Source of the DNA: Citrus sinensis
Taxonomy: Eukaryota > Streptophyta > Magnoliopsida > Sapindales > Rutaceae
Assembly: GCF_022201045.2 (NCBI RefSeq)
Contig: NC_068561.1
Span: 21,954,501 to 22,018,500 of the forward strand
Length of the DNA stretch: 64,000 nt
Reading direction: 5' to 3'
Under the pieces are notes generated by a model that did not search any database, was not told the origin of the DNA, and saw only the letters and a list, made by a program, of their open reading frames with translations. The position numbers and the translations under genes are program-made. Below, piece by piece: positions 60,101 to 64,000 of the stretch (positions are counted from its first letter, which is position 1; every line of letters starts with the position of its first letter).

Positions 60101-60953
60101 TGATCACGATAATTTTCTATATTGCGATAGCCATCACGGAACTTATCAAATTCCGGAAAAGAATCAATCTCGTGGCCACAATAAGCATCCATCTCATGGT
60201 ATGAATCAATGTAAGGTTTCTCATGTCGCCTGGATTCCCTATCAAGTGAATAATCTTCTTCATAATTTCTCCTTCTTGATTGAGGCCAAAGACCAACAGG
60301 TGGCGGTGGATAGTTCTCCCTCTGGAAGGCATTTCTTGGGTATATGTTGTCTCTTGAGTACCTTTCATCTAAAAACCTCCTCTCATCGTATGAACCACCA
60401 ACCCTGCCAAGATGACATATGATGGGATAGAAGAAAAAAAGGCAAAATGCAATATTACGCACACCAAACACATGATAACCAAAAAATTAGCACAATTATA
60501 AAGAAAATATTCAGTAAGCATTAATGATACATCATGCATAAAAGATATACACTAATAACCATACAAAAACTCCCAAAGGAAACTCTTTTACCCATGAGCT
60601 CTAAAAAAGCTTTTTGATGATGATAAGCTTCATTCAGAACTCACCGGAAATTTGGTTCATGGATAGCACCATACCCCTCCAGAGCCTGTGGATTCAAGAG
60701 AATAAGTAATGTCAGCAACAAAAACAATCATGATAGGAGGTTAGGGAAATCCAGTCCATATCCTCACTGCCCCACGGCTCTCTCTCATTATTCTTTAAGG
60801 ATGAGATGACCAAAAAAAAATGGACAATCACATCACATGAGCCCTAAAATTTTTCTGGTATTATCATCCCACATAGGTGATTATTAAGGAGGAAACCACA
60901 ATTACGCTGTTATTATCCCATCCTTGCTGAAGGCCATAGCGACCAGGATCCAT
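54171..60953 (-). CDS. SUA: SUA/RBM5-type splicing regulator (RRM, zinc finger, OCRE, G-patch)
   Basis: In Arabidopsis SUA (suppressor of abi3-5) controls alternative splicing of ABI3; RBM5/10 are the animal relatives. Fifteen coding exons, minus: 60953-60906, 60685-60645, 60403-59650, 59553-59482, 59390-59298, 59207-59128, 58816-58666, 58413-58326, 58250-58159, 58077-58009, 57201-57022, 56493-56301, 56203-55283, 55024-54843 and 54350-54171, for 1047 residues. Order: Arg/Ser/Asp-rich region to about 281; RRM1 285-365; RanBP2-type zinc finger (C397, C400, C411, C414, in CDWMCTICGCVNF...TSCFQC); RRM2 about 446-528; OCRE repeat (GFVWDEASGYYYDAASGFYY) from 597; Ser/Ala-rich linker; G-patch (NRMLRSMGWHEGLGLGKDGS) about 973-1015. 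A 5' UTR intron probably spans 61042-61369. All coding introns are GT-AG. Confidence 0.96.
54560..54790. mobile_element. MITE in SUA intron 14
   Basis: Inverted ends TTTAGTGCATGTTTGGGATT and, reversed, TTTAGTGTATGTGGGATTTT bracket about 230 bases with AAATAATCACATTATTTG-like internal pairing. It lies wholly inside the intron between the last two exons (54351-54842). The exact target duplication (TTA/TAA type) is unclear. Confidence 0.55.
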
Positions 60954-62189
60954 TTCTTGCAAGTCTCAGCAGTAAACCCCTGCAAAGGCTTCTTGATGAT
61001 CGTTCAGAAGTTTCACAAGTGGAGTATTTAAAATCACTTCCTGTAAATATATGCACAAACAGAGACAGTTATGCCCGTGATGAACCAAGTAGCAATAATC
61101 CCACGACTTGACCTTGGCGTTCTTTTTTTTTTTTTTTTAACAACTTTGAATCCTTTTCCACAAACTCAGAAACAACCCATCTTCCAATCTCTCTTAAAAC
61201 AAAACACAGCAGAGGATCTTGATACATGTATAGTAGCAACCAAACCATCAGCTAATAATAAAATCACAAGCTTTTCACAGAAACAATAATAATATCATGC
61301 ACTTAGATAATCAGAAATCAATTAAAACCCTAAATTGGCGATTCAGGTGAAAAGGAGTCGTCGACGTACCAGGGGATGATGTGGAATTGCGGGTCTTTCT
61401 ACTTCTTCCTCGCTTGGTCGTTTCGTTAGGGTTATTTTATTTTATTTTTATCTTTTTCTCTCGGACAGAAGTGCCCAATTTTAATTTGGTTAGAACATCA
61501 ATGCTGGTAACTAATAAGAACATAGCATATAGATGACGGTTCGGGCGGGGTTTGGACCGGTTTTTTCTTTTTCCCTTTCGTAGAGACCGGTTTTTTTTTC
61601 ATTTCAAATTTTCAACAACTACGTAATTCTCTATGATATTTTATTTAATTAAAAATTTTAATCAATACTTAAAAAAAAAATTTCTTAATTATCTAGTCTT
61701 GTTATCAATTACTTAAAAAATAAATATTTTTATTATTTTAAAATAATATTACGTACCTAAGTATAAATATTTTTTATTTGATCAAATGGACCATCTCATT
61801 TATACAAATAAAAATATCACTATTCGTCGTTTCATTCCATATAACAAAATTTTTTTATGGCATGTAATGCAAAATTGAAGAAATGAAATGGTTACAAAAG
61901 ATGCCACAAGTTTCCCCCGTAAAATCCACCACTAATGTGACAACCCCCGGTTGATAATAATGGCATGCGGCAACCCCCATAAACCACCACATAGTGTTAA
62001 TAGCACCGTCAACTCCCATCTTCCTTATTCAACGTCCAAACTATTTCACATCTATATATATAAATAGATCAGTTCAGGCTTAAATAAAAGCAACAAATTC
62101 ATAAAGGAAATGTCTTATTTTCCATTCAAGTAAAGCCCTGGGTGTTAATCTTAGGAAAAAAAAGTGTAAAAAGAAAAAAAAAATTGATA
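60954..62189. promoter_or_regulatory. Shared divergent promoter region of SUA and GSTF genes
   Basis: The two genes are transcribed away from each other. On the SUA side there is a probable 5' UTR intron, with donor CCTG|GTACGTC at 61369 and acceptor TTTACAG near 61041, read on minus. Its first exon is then about 61370-61430. On the GST side a TATA box lies at 62052-62064. The middle (61620-61860) is AT-rich. No repeat is recognised. Confidence 0.55.
62052..62064 (+). promoter_or_regulatory. Probable TATA box of the phi-class GST gene
   Basis: CTATATATATAAAT ends about 125 bases before the ATG at 62190, which would put transcription start near 62085-62095 and leave a leader of about 100 bases. 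No other TATA-like site is closer. Confidence 0.5.
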
Positions 62190-63198
62190 ATGGTTGTTAA
62201 AGTGTATGGTTCAGTTAAGGCAGCTTGCCCACAAAGGGCATTGGCTTGCCTTCTTGAAAAGGGTGTCGAATTTGAGATTGTGCAGGTTGATCTCGACGAA
62301 GGCGAGCATAAGAGGCGTGAGTTTCTTCTTCGACAGGTAAAATCTCCTCTTGAGGTGATACGCGAAGTATTGTAATATTTGTTTGCATTGTTTATGTTTC
62401 TTTATGTTAGTCGAATTTTAATGGATTCTAGAATTGGTTCAACTATTAAAACTCTTCAAATTATACAAGATTAATTTTACGTTGATGCAATGCTTAAAAT
62501 AAATTTTAGCTCTATCTAAACTGTGCTAATTGTAATTTTTATATAGGCCTCTTTGTGCTTTCTATTAATATACATCATCTCATACAAAATTTAAATTATT
62601 GTTGCAGCCGTTTGGGCAAGTTCCAGTAATAGAGGATGGCGATTTCAAGCTTTTTGGTAAGACTATGATGATATATTAGTATACTAATTACCTTAGTACA
62701 AAAATTAAAGTGTTTGATAAACGCTCGCTTTTACTAAATTATCATATTCTAGAGTCGAGGGCAATCATAAGGTACTACGCAGCAAAGTATGTAAACCAAG
62801 GGCCAAACCTACTTGGAAACACACTAGAAGAGAAAGCTTTGGTGGATCAATGGCTCGAAGTAGAAGCACACAATTTAAATGACTTGGCGTTCAACCTGGT
62901 GCTTCAGCTTGTTATTCTACCCAGAATGGGGCAGCGCAGTGACACGGCCCTAGTCCACAATTTAGAGCAAAAGCTGGAGGCAGTTTTGAACATTTACGAG
63001 CAGAGGCTATCTAAAAGCAACTACCTTGCTGGGGACAGCTTCACATTGGCTGATCTGAGTCACCTACCAGCCTTAAGATATCTGATGAACGAAGCTGGAA
63101 TGGCCCATTTGGTTACACAGAGGAAGCATGTTAATGCTTGGTGGGACAAAATTTCTAGCCGCCCGGCTTGGAAGAAACTAGCGAGTCTTGCTCATTAA
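62190..63198 (+). CDS. Phi-class glutathione S-transferase (GSTF11/GSTF12 clade)
   Basis: Cytosolic phi GSTs conjugate or bind small molecules with glutathione; this clade includes the anthocyanin-binding TT19 (GSTF12). Exons are 62190-62336, 62608-62656 and 62753-63198, giving 213 residues with the two-intron structure usual for phi GSTs. The thioredoxin-fold domain has KVYGSVKAACPQRALACLLE, PFGQVPVIEDGDFKLFESRA (cis-Pro and Glu-Ser glutathione contacts), then the helical domain with YLAGDSFTLADLSHLP. At the position of the phi catalytic Ser (in ASxxTRR of typical members) there is Ala, as in GSTF11/GSTF12, which suggests binding rather than strong catalysis. The start MVVKVYG matches family members; a 16-codon upstream in-frame extension is rejected. 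GSTF11 fits slightly better than GSTF12 by motifs such as ADLSH and SRPAWKKL. Confidence 0.94.
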
Positions 63199-64000
63199 CT
63201 AATTTTTAGTGTGTTATTGCACTATTGTTGCTAAATTACTTTTCTTATCGGTCATTGTTTTTGTTATTTCGGCTGGCTGTCATTACTGTTATCTTCAAGA
63301 ACCATAAATGAAAATAAAATGTTGCTGAAGTTCACTAGCTAAGTGCTGATTATTTTAATATTTTGTGACTCAGATTGACTGTCGGATTGCCACTTCTCCG
63401 GTTATATTTTTGGCTTTCAACATTCATCCTCTCATAGTTATCATAATAATCGGCTACCATCTCAACAATAAATCTTTAACAAAAATGAAAAAAAAAAAAT
63501 TATTTTGCGTCTGAGATTGATTTTTATATAAAAGTTTGGAAGTTGAAAGCGAGTAAGTACTATGAAGACTACACATGCACTCTTATTTTCTTAATGACTG
63601 AGATTAAATAGTATGTTAATTCCAAGAGCGAACCCATCGATAATTGCAATGGCAGTACATCTTGACGGGTACAAAAAGATTTTCCCTTCCGGATATAAAA
63701 TTTAGAAAACACCATTATAAATACGTTGATAGGCTTGTCTTTACATTATGATTATACTGTTACAGGGTTACTTGTACAGGCAATTCATACAAACTCTTGT
63801 ATGCATTATGGCTTGACAAATTTATATGGTTACCACACCCTCCGTTCTCATTATTGAGTTTTGCGTTTTTTACTATTTCACTTCGTTAATCTTGGAGGAT
63901 TAATTTTATACGGGCCACATTGTTGCACGGTATAATCTTGGGAGGACAAAATAATGAATCTACAATATTGAATAGGGCATCGGCCTTGGATTGTGAATTG
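63199..64000. other. 3' flank of the GST gene
   Basis: An AATAAAAT near 63314 is a likely poly(A) signal. The rest is AT-rich and without a recognised gene or repeat up to the window edge. Confidence 0.5.

Overview
The window is nuclear DNA of a flowering plant, almost certainly a eudicot. Genes are split by many short AT-rich introns, spacers are AT-rich and packed with small transposon relics, and every recognisable protein belongs to a plant family. I could not fix the species from sequence alone. A woody rosid such as Citrus would fit, but that is a guess.

Eight protein-coding genes were found and their exons joined by reading splice sites and codon phase. (1) The 5' part of a poly(A)-binding protein gene, minus, running off the left edge (1-877). 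(2) A beta-catenin-like 1 (CTNNBL1) splicing-factor gene, plus (5947-9224). (3) A microsomal glutathione S-transferase 3 gene, minus (10492-12703). (4) A tandem-domain DJ-1/PfpI gene of the DJ1D type, plus (17181-19572). (5) A peroxisomal FAD polyamine oxidase of the PAO4 type, minus (20411-25158). (6) A peroxisomal acyl-activating enzyme of the BZO1/AAE11/AAE12 clade, minus (40884-42700). (7) A SUA/RBM5-type splicing regulator, minus (54171-60953). (8) A phi-class glutathione S-transferase of the GSTF11/GSTF12 clade, plus (62190-63198).

Layout: 0-25.2 kb and 54-63.2 kb are gene-rich. From 25.2 to 54 kb there is one gene (the acyl-activating enzyme) in a sea of repeats: Mutator-like elements with 9-10 bp target duplications, a decayed LINE interrupted by a Tourist-like MITE, other TTA/TAA-flanked MITEs, tRNA-type SINEs, a hAT element whose empty site survives in a neighbouring duplicate, a 1.3-kb segmental duplication carrying LTR-like DNA, and mosaic copies of local sequence.

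Functional themes: the polyamine oxidase and the acyl-activating enzyme both end in peroxisomal PTS1 tripeptides (SRM, SRL). CTNNBL1 and SUA are both pre-mRNA splicing proteins. Two glutathione-related proteins are present, one of which lacks the usual phi-class catalytic serine. From memory of Arabidopsis loci, the middle genes look like the unfractionated form of two separate Arabidopsis blocks. Two of about 42 coding introns use GC-AG splice sites. I saw no CRISPR array, tRNA or rRNA gene, and no convincing unknown multi-gene system; the novelty is in the repeat structures and a few gene-structure oddities.
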